A stretch of DNA of 64,000 bases from Paracoccus laeviglucosivorans. GTDB lineage: Bacteria; Pseudomonadota; Alphaproteobacteria; Rhodobacterales; Rhodobacteraceae. Under the pieces are notes generated by a model. That model did no database searches. It was not told the origin of the DNA and saw only the letters and a program-made list of their open reading frames with translations. Of this stretch, positions 7,965 to 16,980 are shown in pieces (positions within the stretch are counted from its first letter, which is position 1; every line of letters starts with the position of its first letter). The translations under genes and the position numbers were made by a program. The DNA lies in the NCBI RefSeq assembly GCF_900182695.1, contig NZ_FXTK01000001.1, positions 124,001 through 188,000 of the forward strand, given 5' to 3'.

Positions 7965-10208
7965 TTACTGCCGCGCCAGCCAGTCGGTGACGGTCTGGCG
8001 CAGGTTCAATTCGCCCATCGCGCGGGCGTCGTCGATCACCCGCTTCAGTTCGGACAGATCGACCCGCCGGATCAGATGCTTGACCGGCCCGATCGAGGCC
8101 GGTCGCATCGACAACCGCCGGAATCCCAGCGCCGCGAATGTCACCGCCTCGATCGGGCGGCCCGCATCTTCGCCGCAGAATGACACCGGCACGCGCGCAT
8201 CGTCGCAGCGTTGCAGGATCTGCTCCAGCAGGTTGATAAAGGACGTGGCCAGCGTGTCGTAGCGCCGCCTGACCCGCTCATTCTCGCGGTCAGCGGCAAA
8301 GAAGAACTGCTTCAGATCGTTGCCGCCGACCGAGATGAAATCGCACATCTCGAAGAACTTCTTGGGCGCAAATGCCAGCGATGGCGTCTCAAGCATCGCG
8401 CCGACCCGCACATCGGTCGGCATGGGATGGCCCAGCCGCTGTTCGCGGGCAATCTGCTCCATCAGCAGGCGATGGGCTTCCTCGAATTCGGGCATCTCGG
8501 TGACGAATGGGAACATCACGTAAAGCGGGCGCCCGACAGCAGCGCGGATCAATGCCTGCAACTGCATCCGCAGGACGCCGCGTTTGTCCAGACCCACACG
8601 GATCGCGCGCCAACCCATCGCGGGGTTAGGCTCATCCTGGGGCTTCATATAGGGCAGCACCTTGTCCGAGCCGATGTCCAGCGTGCGGAACATCACCGGC
8701 TTGCCATGCGCATTGTCCAGCACATGCGAATAAAGTGAGGCCAGCTCACCCCGGCGCGGCACGCGCGTCCGGGCCAGAAACTGCAATTCGGTGCGGAACA
8801 GCCCCACCCCTTCGGCGCCCGAGCTTTCAAGGCTGGGCAGATCGGCCATCAGCCCGGCATTCATGTAAAGCCCGACGGTCGTTCCGCATTTCGCCGTGGC
8901 GGGCAGGTCGCGCAGTCCGGCGTAACGGCTTTGCGCCTCGGCCTGCATGGCCATCTTGTCGCGGAACGCATTGGCCACCGATTCCTCGGGGCGCAGATGG
9001 ACGATGCCCATATCGCCATCGACAAGGATCTGATCGCCGTTCAGCGCCTCGGATATGATACGCTCGGCGTGGATGACCAGCGGGATCGCCAGCGCGCGCG
9101 CGACAACAGCGGCATGGCTTCCGACCGAGCCCTCTTCCAGCACGACGCCCTTGAGCTTGCGGCCGTAATCCAGCAGCTCGGCCGGGCCGATATTGCGCGC
9201 GACAAGGATGGGGTTTTCCGGCATCTCGGCGCCGGTATCCTTGCCCTGCCCCGTCAGGATACGCAGCAGGCGGTTCGACAGGTCGTCCAGATCGTGCAGC
9301 CGGTCCCGCAGATAGGGGTCCGCGGCGCTTTCCAGCCGCGACCGGGCCTGACTTTGTTCCTTTTCGACCGCGGCCTCGGCGGACAGGCCAAGGTCGATCG
9401 TTTCCTCCATCCGGCGCAGCCAGCTGCGCGAATGGGCGAACATGCGGTATGTCTCCATGACCTCGGCACCGTCGCCGCGCCCCATGTCCGTCGCGGCAAG
9501 CATCGAATCGACGGTCGTGCGCAGCATGGCGACGGCTTCGATCAACCGGGCCTTTTCCTTTAGCGGGTCTTCGCCCACCGGATTGGTCACGACGACACGC
9601 GGCTCATGCAGCCAGACCCGGCCCTCGGCCACGCCTTCCTGTCCCGTCGCGCCACGGAAAGCCGTGGGGAAACGGTGCGCCAACGGCATACTGTCGGATT
9701 GCGAACCAAGGAATGCGCCAAGCTCGGCCATTTCGGCCAGCACCATGGCGACCACATCAAGGCCATAAACTTCGTCTTCGGAAAACTGCCGCGCCTCGCG
9801 TGACTGGACGACCAGCACGCCCAGCTTTTCACCCACGCGCTGGATCGGCACGCCCAGAAAACTGGGGTAAACCTCTTCGCCGGTTTCGGCCATGTAGCGG
9901 AAACCGGGTTCGGCGGGGGCGTTTGCGGTGTTTACGTGCCGCCCCGTGCGGGCGACGCGCCCAACCAGCCCTTCGCCCAGACGCAGGCGCGTCTTGTGGA
10001 CGGCGGCGGCGTTCAGACCTTCGGTAGCGCAAAGCTCCAAAGTGTCGGGATCGCGGAACAGATAGATCGAACAGACCTGCGTTCCCATGGAATCGGCGAT
10101 GTGATGGGTGATCTGGTCAAGCCGGTCCTGACCACCACCCGGAGCCGCCAATGTCTCGCGCAGCCGCTGCAGCAGCTTGCGCGAGTCGCTGTCCTTGCGT
10201 TCGGCCAA
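7965..10208 (-). CDS. ptsP: PtsP, enzyme I of the nitrogen phosphotransferase system (EI-Ntr)
   Basis: A 747-residue phosphoenolpyruvate-protein phosphotransferase that starts the regulatory PTS-Ntr relay to NPr and EIIA-Ntr. An N-terminal GAF domain (about 20-165) distinguishes it from sugar-type enzyme I. The phosphorylated histidine is H365 in GSVGSHAAVVARAL. The C-terminal PEP-binding barrel shows RTLDIGSDK, the MLETPSLAFAP segment and the catalytic cysteine in SFCGEDAGRP. It follows lysC by 31 bases on the same strand, a linkage common in alphaproteobacteria. Confidence 0.96.
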   Translation of the reverse strand: MAERKDSDSRKLLQRLRETLAAPGGGQDRLDQITHHIADSMGTQVCSIYLFRDPDTLELCATEGLNAAAVHKTRLRLGEGLVGRVARTGRHVNTANAPAEPGFRYMAETGEEVYPSFLGVPIQRVGEKLGVLVVQSREARQFSEDEVYGLDVVAMVLAEMAELGAFLGSQSDSMPLAHRFPTAFRGATGQEGVAEGRVWLHEPRVVVTNPVGEDPLKEKARLIEAVAMLRTTVDSMLAATDMGRGDGAEVMETYRMFAHSRSWLRRMEETIDLGLSAEAAVEKEQSQARSRLESAADPYLRDRLHDLDDLSNRLLRILTGQGKDTGAEMPENPILVARNIGPAELLDYGRKLKGVVLEEGSVGSHAAVVARALAIPLVIHAERIISEALNGDQILVDGDMGIVHLRPEESVANAFRDKMAMQAEAQSRYAGLRDLPATAKCGTTVGLYMNAGLMADLPSLESSGAEGVGLFRTELQFLARTRVPRRGELASLYSHVLDNAHGKPVMFRTLDIGSDKVLPYMKPQDEPNPAMGWRAIRVGLDKRGVLRMQLQALIRAAVGRPLYVMFPFVTEMPEFEEAHRLLMEQIAREQRLGHPMPTDVRVGAMLETPSLAFAPKKFFEMCDFISVGGNDLKQFFFAADRENERVRRRYDTLATSFINLLEQILQRCDDARVPVSFCGEDAGRPIEAVTFAALGFRRLSMRPASIGPVKHLIRRVDLSELKRVIDDARAMGELNLRQTVTDWLARQ

Positions 10209-10239
10209 ACGATCCTCCGATCAAGGCCCGAGCTTTGGC

Positions 10240-11499
10240 TCAGGCCTTCTCAAGCTCGAAGGCATCATGCAGTGCCTGCACCGCGAGTTCCATATATTTG
10301 CGGTCGATCAACACCGAAATCTTGATCTCGCTGGTGGAGATGACCTTGATGTTCACGTTCTCGGTCGAAAGCGCGCTGAACATCTTGGCTGCGACACCTG
10401 CATGGCTGCGCATCCCGATGCCCACGACCGAAACCTTGGCCACGTCCTCGTCGATGATCAGCTCATCATACTGGATCGTGCCGGCGGTCTTGGCATCCTC
10501 CAGCGCCTTTTTGGCGCGGGCGACCTGATTGATCGGGCAGGAAAAGGTCATGTCCGTGACGGCGCCGGGATGCGCCTCGTCATAGTCCTTTTCCGAGATG
10601 TTCTGCACGATCATATCGACGTTGATGCCGGCGTCAGCCAGCGGCCCGAAGATCGCCGAGGCGACACCGGGGCGGTCTTCGATGGTGAACAGCGTGATCT
10701 TGGCCTCTTCGCGCGAAAAGGCGACGCCAGATACGACTTTCGATTCCATGATATCATCCTCGTCACAGACCAGGGTTCCAGAGTTCTCGTCCGTATCCTC
10801 GAACGACGACAGCACGCGCAGCTTGACCTTGTAGCGCATCGCCAGTTCGACGGAACGGGTTTGCAGCACCTTGGCACCAAGGCTGGCCAGTTCCAGCATC
10901 TCCTCAAAGGCGATGCGCTCCAGCTTGCGCGCCTTGGTCGTGATGCGCGGATCGGTCGTATAGATGCCATCGACATCGGTATAGATGTCGCAGCGTTCGG
11001 CCTTGAAGGCTGCGGCAAAGGCAACGGCGGTCGTGTCCGAACCGCCACGGCCCAGCGTGGTCACGCGACCTTCGGGCGACACGCCCTGAAAGCCCGCGAC
11101 GACCGCAACCTTGAAACCTTCCGCGAATTTCGCGTTGATATTCTCGCGCGGAATGTCCACGAAACGCGCCGAGCTATGCGCGGCGGTCGTGTTGATCGGC
11201 ACCTGCCAGCCCTGCCAGCTGCGCGCCGGAACATCCATTTCCTGCAAAGTCAGCGCCATCAGGCCAGCCGTGATGTTTTCGCCCGACGCGACGACGGCAT
11301 CGTATTCGCGTGCATCGAACAAAGGCGAAGTCGCCTCGACCCAACCGACCAGCTCATTGGTTTTGCCCGACATTGCGCTGACGATGACGATCACGTCATA
11401 GCCACGCTCGACCTCGCGCTTGACCTTGGCGGCCGCATTCTTGATGCGGTCAAGGTCAGCAACCGAAGTGCCGCCGAATTTCATCACCAGAAGCGGCAT
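10240..11499 (-). CDS. lysC: Aspartate kinase
   Basis: A 419-residue aspartokinase that phosphorylates aspartate, the first step toward lysine, threonine and methionine. The N-terminal kinase domain has KFGGTS at 7-12 and GRGGSDTTAVAFA. Two C-terminal ACT domains (from about residue 265) provide feedback control and include FTIEDRPGVASAIFGPLADA and SVVGIGMRSHAGVA. The frame is open upstream, but the start MPLLVMKFGG matches the family. It probably forms an operon with ptsP. Confidence 0.97.
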   Translation of the reverse strand: MPLLVMKFGGTSVADLDRIKNAAAKVKREVERGYDVIVIVSAMSGKTNELVGWVEATSPLFDAREYDAVVASGENITAGLMALTLQEMDVPARSWQGWQVPINTTAAHSSARFVDIPRENINAKFAEGFKVAVVAGFQGVSPEGRVTTLGRGGSDTTAVAFAAAFKAERCDIYTDVDGIYTTDPRITTKARKLERIAFEEMLELASLGAKVLQTRSVELAMRYKVKLRVLSSFEDTDENSGTLVCDEDDIMESKVVSGVAFSREEAKITLFTIEDRPGVASAIFGPLADAGINVDMIVQNISEKDYDEAHPGAVTDMTFSCPINQVARAKKALEDAKTAGTIQYDELIIDEDVAKVSVVGIGMRSHAGVAAKMFSALSTENVNIKVISTSEIKISVLIDRKYMELAVQALHDAFELEKA

Positions 11500-11632
11500 T
11501 CCGTGCCCCCCAGCATCAAAACAATCATCGGGGCTTCTAGGAGGGGCCGGGGAAAAGGGCAAGGGCCGAAAATCATGGAACATCGCGGCGCTGTGGTCGT
11601 TGCACCGAAACAGCCGTCGAAAGGACCAAGCG

Positions 11633-11782
11633 ATGCCCGAAAAGGACATGGAAAAGGACCAGACCACGCGACCGTCCCAACGCAAGGACGATGCCCCCGT
11701 CGAACGCCCGACCACGGCGCGACAGCCGATCTACGACCGCAAGACCACGCCTGACAGCGCCAGCGGTGATCCCACGGAATAG
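11633..11782 (+). CDS. Small charged hypothetical protein
   Basis: A 49-residue, strongly charged ORF (begins [20 protein letters not shown]) with no hydrophobic stretch and low complexity. AAAGGA lies eight bases before the ATG, which favours a real gene. It lies between lysC (divergent) and the tRNA-Pro gene on the opposite strand. No family recognised; it may be intrinsically disordered. Chance ORFs of this length are common in GC-rich DNA, so confidence is modest. Confidence 0.4.
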   Translation: MPEKDMEKDQTTRPSQRKDDAPVERPTTARQPIYDRKTTPDSASGDPTE

Positions 11783-11796
11783 CAATACCCGGAAGC

Positions 11797-11873
11797 TGGT
11801 CGGGGCGAGAGGATTCGAACCTCCGGCCTACGGTACCCAAAACCGTCGCGCTACCAGGCTGCGCTACGCCCCG
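11797..11873 (-). tRNA. tRNA-Pro (anticodon TGG)
   Basis: A complete cloverleaf on the minus strand: acceptor stem CGGGGCG/CGCCCCG, anticodon stem ACGGT/ACCGT around loop TTTGGGT (anticodon TGG), a T-arm with TTCGAAT, and an encoded 3' CCA. Confidence 0.96.
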
Positions 11874-11936
11874 AACCATGCCGCTGTCTAGCGACTGAAA
11901 ACGCGGGGGGAAAGCGGAAAATGCGGTGTTACCGGA

Positions 11937-12431
11937 TCAACTGCAGCGCGCACGGGCCTGCTGTTGCGGGATGCCGGGATGGCTTAGCACCATTCCGGGG
12001 CTAATGCCCAGACGCGCCGCATCGCCCCCCGGAACCTCAAGAACCATCAGCCGTTCAGGCGCCGGATCACCGATCGCGGCACCCGGAACCGAGCTTTCGT
12101 CCAGCGGCTTGGCCATGGGATGCACGTGCCGCACCTCGCCACGCGCATCGATAAAGATCATGTCCAGCGGGATCAGGGTATTTCGCATCCAGAAGGCGAC
12201 CTGCTGCGGATGCTCATAGATGAAAAGCATACCGCTGCCCTGTGGCAGATCGCGGCGAAACATCAACCCGCGCGCGCGTTCGGCTGCATCATCGGCGATT
12301 TCCACCGCAACTTCGACGCTGCGCCCGCCACCGGAAAACAGCGCCTTGTCCATCGAACAAGTCGCTGCCTGGGCCGTGTAGGGAAGAAGATTAGTTAGTC
12401 CGAGAACAACAGCTACGGCCTGCCATTTCAT
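11937..12431 (-). CDS. DUF192 family secreted protein
   Basis: A 164-residue protein with a signal peptide (MKWQAVAVVLGLTNLLPYTAQA) followed by a DUF192 domain. Family hallmarks are RGLMFRRDLPQGSGMLFIY, FWMRNTLIPLDMIFID and GVLEVP-like text near the C-terminus. Function is not established for the family; it is usually predicted periplasmic. Its ATG overlaps the stop of the cold-shock gene as ATGA, so the two are coupled. Confidence 0.85.
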   Translation of the reverse strand: MKWQAVAVVLGLTNLLPYTAQAATCSMDKALFSGGGRSVEVAVEIADDAAERARGLMFRRDLPQGSGMLFIYEHPQQVAFWMRNTLIPLDMIFIDARGEVRHVHPMAKPLDESSVPGAAIGDPAPERLMVLEVPGGDAARLGISPGMVLSHPGIPQQQARARCS

Positions 12432-13021
12432 ACCGCGCCCGCGACCAGCCGCAGTTTAGCGAGCGCGGCCGCTCCCCCCGGTTGGGCACCTCGCGCCTCC
12501 ACGGCGGCTCGTTCCCACGAGAGTATCTGGGCGGCCATCATGCCGCGGCGGCCATCGACCACACGCAGCGCAATCGCCTCGCCCACGGCAAGATCGGAAA
12601 AGCCGGAATGGCGCAGAACTTCGATATGCAGGAACACATCGGCCTTCTGTTCGAACACGTTGGCAAAGCCGAAGCCCTTGGCCTTGTCGAACCATTTGAC
12701 CCGCGCGGGCAGCAGCGGCAGGCGCGCAACCTCTTCGGGGGTGGCCGAGCAGAGATCGGCAATGGCAGGCATGGGTTCGGTGGCGGGGGGTTCGATCGAA
12801 TATATCTCGATCGCCTGAACACCCCGAGGAGTTTTCTGAATGAGCGCTTTGACCAGCGCACCTTCGGCGACCGAACTTTGGCCGAAATTTCGAAGAACGT
12901 TGGCATGCAAAAGGATATCGGCACCACCTTCGGGATCGGTGATGAAGCCGAAGCCCTTGTTGCCGTCGAACCATTTCACGACGCCGGCGACTTCCCGCTG
13001 CTGCTCGTCGTTATCGCTCAT
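12428..13021 (-). CDS. Cold-shock protein with two CSD domains
   Basis: A 197-residue nucleic-acid-binding protein with two cold-shock domains, near residues 12-75 and 108-170. The first has VVKWFDGNKGFGFI and DILLHANVL; the second has RVKWFDKAKGFGF and DVFLHIEVL. These are the RNP1 and RNP2 motifs that bind single-stranded RNA or DNA. Most cold-shock proteins have one domain of about 67 residues; a double form is known in alphaproteobacteria. About 145 bases of untranslated sequence lie upstream, room for a structured leader. It is coupled to the DUF192 gene. Confidence 0.92.
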   Translation of the reverse strand: MSDNDEQQREVAGVVKWFDGNKGFGFITDPEGGADILLHANVLRNFGQSSVAEGALVKALIQKTPRGVQAIEIYSIEPPATEPMPAIADLCSATPEEVARLPLLPARVKWFDKAKGFGFANVFEQKADVFLHIEVLRHSGFSDLAVGEAIALRVVDGRRGMMAAQILSWERAAVEARGAQPGGAAALAKLRLVAGAV

Positions 13022-13166
13022 TTCACTCAGTTATCCCGTTCGTAATAACCAGATAAACCCGGACTGCCCGACCCCGTTCTGCGGCTTGCCTGCAAAACTG
13101 AACTGATCGGACCAGAACCGGAATTGGGTCAGGTTTTCCATACCATGGATAAAACCATGAGCGGCA

Positions 13167-13829
13167 TCAAGGGCTAAGACGCCGCACGATCCAGAAACTT
13201 TCGACGCCTTCGCCGGTAATATCCTGCATGATATTGTTTTTACTCAAATAGGCATGTTTTAACCATTGGAACCTATCGTGCAGGCGAAACGCACCGTCAG
13301 CCCAGAATTCGATCTGGTAAGGCCGAATCCTGTATCCACCCCAATGCGGAGGGCGTGGCGGATTCAATCCCAGATTGATCCCCTGACGCGCGACTTCGGT
13401 CATCAGGGCCCCGCGACTCTCAAGCGGACGGCTTTGTTTCGACGCCCACGCGCCGATCCGCGACTGCAAGGCGCGCGACCGGTAATAAGCGTCGGCAAGT
13501 TCATCCTCGACCCTGCTGACATGGCCGCGCACGCGGATCTGGCGGCGCAGCGATTTCCAGTGCATCACGAAGGATGCCACGCCCGTCGCCTCGATCTGGG
13601 TCGCCTTGGCGCTTTCGAAATTCGTGTAGAACACGAACGCGCCGTCGGTCGTCGTGCCCTCGATTTCCTTCAGCAGCACCATGCGCACATCGGGCTGCCC
13701 ATCGGCATCCACCGTCGCCAGCGCGATCGCATTCGGATCGTTCGGCTCGGTCTTTTCCGCCTCGGCCAGCCAGCTTCTTGCGATGGCATACGGGTCGTTG
13801 CCCGCGAATATTCCGGTCCGGTCGCTCAT
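13167..13829 (-). CDS. pdxH: Pyridoxamine 5'-phosphate oxidase
   Basis: A 220-residue FMN enzyme that oxidises pyridoxamine or pyridoxine 5'-phosphate to pyridoxal 5'-phosphate. Recognisable motifs are [55 protein letters not shown] and RLHDRF. The C-terminus is unusual: after DRFQW there is an insertion of about twenty residues ([18 protein letters not shown] region) before the normal ending W-I-V-R-R-L-S-P. The DNA for this stretch is clearly AT-rich (16 of 50 bases G or C over 13221-13270). It lies divergent to fabI copy 1. Confidence 0.93.
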   Translation of the reverse strand: MSDRTGIFAGNDPYAIARSWLAEAEKTEPNDPNAIALATVDADGQPDVRMVLLKEIEGTTTDGAFVFYTNFESAKATQIEATGVASFVMHWKSLRRQIRVRGHVSRVEDELADAYYRSRALQSRIGAWASKQSRPLESRGALMTEVARQGINLGLNPPRPPHWGGYRIRPYQIEFWADGAFRLHDRFQWLKHAYLSKNNIMQDITGEGVESFWIVRRLSP

Positions 13830-13911
13830 GACAGCTTAGTCACCAACACTTGATGCCCCCTTGCAGTTGTCCTAATCCTGCGAAAATCGAAGAAGCGCGA
13901 GGGGCAGCATC

Positions 13912-14739
13912 ATGTCAAGTGAAGCCGGTCAAGGGCTGATGAAAGGCCGTCGCGGCCTCATCATGGGTCTGGCCAACGACAAGTCGATCGCATGGGGCAT
14001 TGCCAAGGCCCTTGCCGATCAAGGGGCAGAGCTTGCCTTTTCATATCAGGGCGAGGCGCTGAAACGCCGGGTCGAGCCGCTGGCGGCGCAGCTTGGCTCG
14101 GATCTGATCGCGGAATGCGACGTCTCGGACGAAGTGTCGATCGACGGTCTGTTCGATGCGATCCGTCAGCGTTGGGACAGCATCGACTTTATCGTCCATG
14201 CCATCGGCTTTTCCGACAAGGAACAGCTGCGCGGTCGCTATGCCGACACCACGCGCGACAACTTCTTGATGACGATGGATATTTCCGTCTACTCGTTCAC
14301 CGCCGTTGCGCGCCGCGCGGCCGCGATGATGGGTCCGGGCGGGTCCATGCTGACGCTGACCTATTACGGTGCCGAGCGCGTCATGCCGCATTACAACGTC
14401 ATGGGCGTCGCCAAAGCCGCGCTTGAGGCGTCGGTGCGCTATCTGGCCGAGGATTTGGGCAAGGACGGCATCCGCGTCAACGCGATCAGCGCCGGACCGA
14501 TCAAGACGCTGGCCGCATCGGGCATCGGGGACTTCCGCTATATCCTGAAATGGAACGAGCTGAACTCGCCCTTGCGCCGCAATGTCAGCCAGGACGAGGT
14601 CGGCAAATCCGCGCTGTATCTGCTGTCTGATCTGGGTTCGGGCGTCACGGGCGAAACCCACCACGTTGATTCGGGCTATCATATCGTCGGCATGAAGGCC
14701 GTAGATGCGCCCGACATCGCGGCAGTTAAGAAAGATTAA
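13912..14739 (+). CDS. fabI: Enoyl-ACP reductase, copy 1
   Basis: A 275-residue NADH-dependent enoyl-ACP reductase that reduces the trans-2 double bond in fatty-acid elongation. It has the FabI-specific cofactor region (GRRGLIMGLANDKSIAWGIA), SYQGE, and the catalytic pair in YNVMGVAK, followed by LGKDGIRVNAISAGPIKTLA. A second FabI lies at 61977-62765 in the fabA-fabB operon; this copy has a longer C-terminus ending in KKD. Three bases separate it from the LysE exporter gene. Confidence 0.95.
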   Translation: MSSEAGQGLMKGRRGLIMGLANDKSIAWGIAKALADQGAELAFSYQGEALKRRVEPLAAQLGSDLIAECDVSDEVSIDGLFDAIRQRWDSIDFIVHAIGFSDKEQLRGRYADTTRDNFLMTMDISVYSFTAVARRAAAMMGPGGSMLTLTYYGAERVMPHYNVMGVAKAALEASVRYLAEDLGKDGIRVNAISAGPIKTLAASGIGDFRYILKWNELNSPLRRNVSQDEVGKSALYLLSDLGSGVTGETHHVDSGYHIVGMKAVDAPDIAAVKKD

Positions 14740-14742
14740 GCC

Positions 14743-15345
14743 ATGCTGGGGGCCGAGCAGGTCATTGCTCTTGTCTCGGCCCTGTCGCTGGCGATCCTGA
14801 CGCCGGGGCCGTCGATCATCGCGACGGTCCAGACCGCCTTCAACCACGGGCGGGAACGCGCGCTGCCCTATGCGCTGGGGCTGGCATTTGGCGCATCACT
14901 GTGGTGCATCTTTGCCTTGGCTGGTCTGGCGGTGCTGTTCAAGCTGCATCCCGGCCTGTTCGTGGCGCTGAAGATCTTTGGCGGCTTCTACCTGCTTTGG
15001 TTCGCATGGAAGCTGTGGGCCGCATCGACGCAGCCCCTGCCCCCTGCTGCGGGCGGCGCAAAGGGGTTCATGGGCGGCATTGCCCTGAACCTGTCGAATC
15101 CCAAGCCCGCGCTGTTTTACGCAGCCCTGATCCTGTCGGTCTTCCCCGAACCGCTTGCGGGCGCCCAGCAGGGCGCGCTTTACGCGATTTGCCTTGCGAC
15201 TGAGCTTTTTTGGTATGCGACGGTTGCCTTTCTTATGTCGACAGCAGTGATGCGGACGCGCTATTTTGCCGCGAAATTCTGGATCGACCGGGCCGCCAGC
15301 ATCGCCATGGGCATGCTGGGGCTTTTGTTGATCCTCAAGCACTGA
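14743..15345 (+). CDS. LysE/RhtB family amino-acid exporter
   Basis: A 200-residue inner-membrane protein with five to six hydrophobic helices. The family signature is the N-terminal region [21 protein letters not shown] and the internal [15 protein letters not shown]. Members export amino acids such as lysine, homoserine or threonine; the substrate here cannot be deduced. It starts three bases after fabI and precedes the phosphoribosyltransferase gene. Confidence 0.9.
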   Translation: MLGAEQVIALVSALSLAILTPGPSIIATVQTAFNHGRERALPYALGLAFGASLWCIFALAGLAVLFKLHPGLFVALKIFGGFYLLWFAWKLWAASTQPLPPAAGGAKGFMGGIALNLSNPKPALFYAALILSVFPEPLAGAQQGALYAICLATELFWYATVAFLMSTAVMRTRYFAAKFWIDRAASIAMGMLGLLLILKH

Positions 15346-15356
15346 AAGGACCGACC

Positions 15357-15857
15357 ATGAACGACCGCCTGCCGCATGAACGTGGCTTCCATATCAGCTG
15401 GGACCAGCTGCACCGCGATGCCCGCGCGCTGTCGTGGCGGCTGGATGGCACGGAATGGCGGGCCATTCTGGCCGTGACACGCGGCGGACTGGTTCCCGCG
15501 ATGATCGTCGCGCGCGAACTGGACATCCGCACCATCGACACGATTTCCGTCAAATCCTACAAGGGCGTCGGCGCCGAAGCGGGTCAGGGCGAATTGCAGG
15601 TCATCAAGCATCCCGACCCGGAACTGATGGGCGACGGCGCGGGCATTCTGGTCATCGACGATCTAGTCGATAGCGGCCGCACGCTGGAGCTGATCCGCGA
15701 GATGTATCCCAAGGCGCATTTCGCCACCGTCTACGCCAAGCCCAAGGGCCGCCCCATGGTCCAGACCTACGTGACCGAGGTCAGCCAGGACACCTGGATC
15801 TTCTTTCCGTGGGACATGGCGCTGCAATATGTCCAACCCTTCCGGGGCGAGGATTGA
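15357..15857 (+). CDS. gpt: Xanthine phosphoribosyltransferase
   Basis: A 166-residue type I phosphoribosyltransferase that salvages xanthine and guanine to nucleotides. The PRPP-binding motif is [41 protein letters not shown] and [12 protein letters not shown] match E. coli Gpt. The start is placed at [10 protein letters not shown], with AAAGGA in front, not at an upstream in-frame ATG that lies inside the exporter gene. Its stop overlaps the TTG start of the DUF2127 gene. Confidence 0.94.
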   Translation: MNDRLPHERGFHISWDQLHRDARALSWRLDGTEWRAILAVTRGGLVPAMIVARELDIRTIDTISVKSYKGVGAEAGQGELQVIKHPDPELMGDGAGILVIDDLVDSGRTLELIREMYPKAHFATVYAKPKGRPMVQTYVTEVSQDTWIFFPWDMALQYVQPFRGED

Positions 15858-16339
15858 GCCTCAGGCATATCGAAGGCAGCAAAGGCTGGCTGCACTGGCT
15901 GTTCGAATCGACGCTGCTGGTTAAGTCGGTCTTTGCGCTGTTCGAGATTGCTGCGGGCCTTGGCCTGCGGCTTGTGCCCCATCAGCGCATCGCGGATTTC
16001 ATCGGCTGGCTGACGCATAACTCGCTGATCGAGGGGCGGCACAGCCCCATCTTTACCCGCCTTGCCGCCAGTCTGGACGGCTTCACCAGCGCCAGCCAGC
16101 ACTTCTATGCGCTGTATCTGCTGGCTCATGGCGCGATCAAGCTGGCGATCATCGTGATGCTGATGCGCAAGCTGGCCTTTGCCTATCCGCTGGGAATGGC
16201 GGTATTCGCGGGGTTCATCGTCACGCAGATGGCCCGCTGGGCACATACCGGCGCGCCCGCGCTGTTGGCGCTGAGCCTGCTGGACGCGACCGTGATCTGG
16301 TTGACGTGGCGAGAGTGGCGGGTGGCGAAACGCGCCTAG
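15854..16339 (+). CDS. DUF2127 family membrane protein
   Basis: A 161-residue membrane protein with about four helices and family text such as [40 protein letters not shown] and [16 protein letters not shown]. Function unknown. The best start is TTG: it is in frame, preceded by GGGGCGAGGA, and overlaps the gpt stop by three bases. Its stop overlaps the stop of the convergent SDR gene by four bases. Confidence 0.83.
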   Translation: MSLRHIEGSKGWLHWLFESTLLVKSVFALFEIAAGLGLRLVPHQRIADFIGWLTHNSLIEGRHSPIFTRLAASLDGFTSASQHFYALYLLAHGAIKLAIIVMLMRKLAFAYPLGMAVFAGFIVTQMARWAHTGAPALLALSLLDATVIWLTWREWRVAKRA

Positions 16340-16980
16340 AACGGCAGCGCGTCGCCGTTCCACGCCTCGAAACAGCCGCTGTGGGTCATATCCAGCGCAT
16401 CGAAACGCTCGATCAATCCGCCCACGGATTGTTCGAGCGAAATATCCGCCCCAGAGCCGCCCATCTCGGTCCGCACCCAGCCGGGGTGATAAACGCCGAC
16501 CGCAATGCCGTCTTTGCGCAGATCGGTCGCAAGGTTGCGGCCAAGGTTCAGTGCCGCTGCCTTCGAGGCGCGATAGATATAGCTGCCACCCGGAGCGCGC
16601 TGATCACTGCCCATCAGCGACGAAATGATCGCGATCTTGCCCCGGCCCATCTGCAATGCCGGTAACAATGCCTGCACCGTCAGGAAAACGCCGGTAACAT
16701 TGACCGCAAAGGTATCGGCCCAATCCTGCGGACTGTAGCCGTTTGCAAGCGTCTGACCGCTATCCAGATATACCCCGGCGTTACAGACAAGCAGATCCAA
16801 CGGGCGGGCGTCCAATGCCCCGACAAGCGCGCCGAAACCATCGGGGCGCGCCACATCGCATTCGACCAATCCCGCAGAAGGCTTGCGGCTGGTGCCGATC
16901 ACCTGATCGCCGCGCCCTTGCATCCGGGCCAGCAGACCGGCCCCGATGCCTCGGTTGGCCCCGGTGACCACAGCCTGCAT
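16336..16980 (-). CDS. Short-chain dehydrogenase/reductase
   Basis: A 214-residue SDR-fold oxidoreductase with cofactor motif TGANRGIGAGLL at the N-terminus, NAG in LLVCNAGVY, catalytic serine in IISSLMGS and YRASK. R/K-rich residues after the first strand suggest NADPH. Substrate unknown. Its ATG shares one base with the trpE stop (TGATG), so it is co-transcribed and coupled with trpE although no link to tryptophan synthesis is known. Confidence 0.9.
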   Translation of the reverse strand: MQAVVTGANRGIGAGLLARMQGRGDQVIGTSRKPSAGLVECDVARPDGFGALVGALDARPLDLLVCNAGVYLDSGQTLANGYSPQDWADTFAVNVTGVFLTVQALLPALQMGRGKIAIISSLMGSDQRAPGGSYIYRASKAAALNLGRNLATDLRKDGIAVGVYHPGWVRTEMGGSGADISLEQSVGGLIERFDALDMTHSGCFEAWNGDALPF

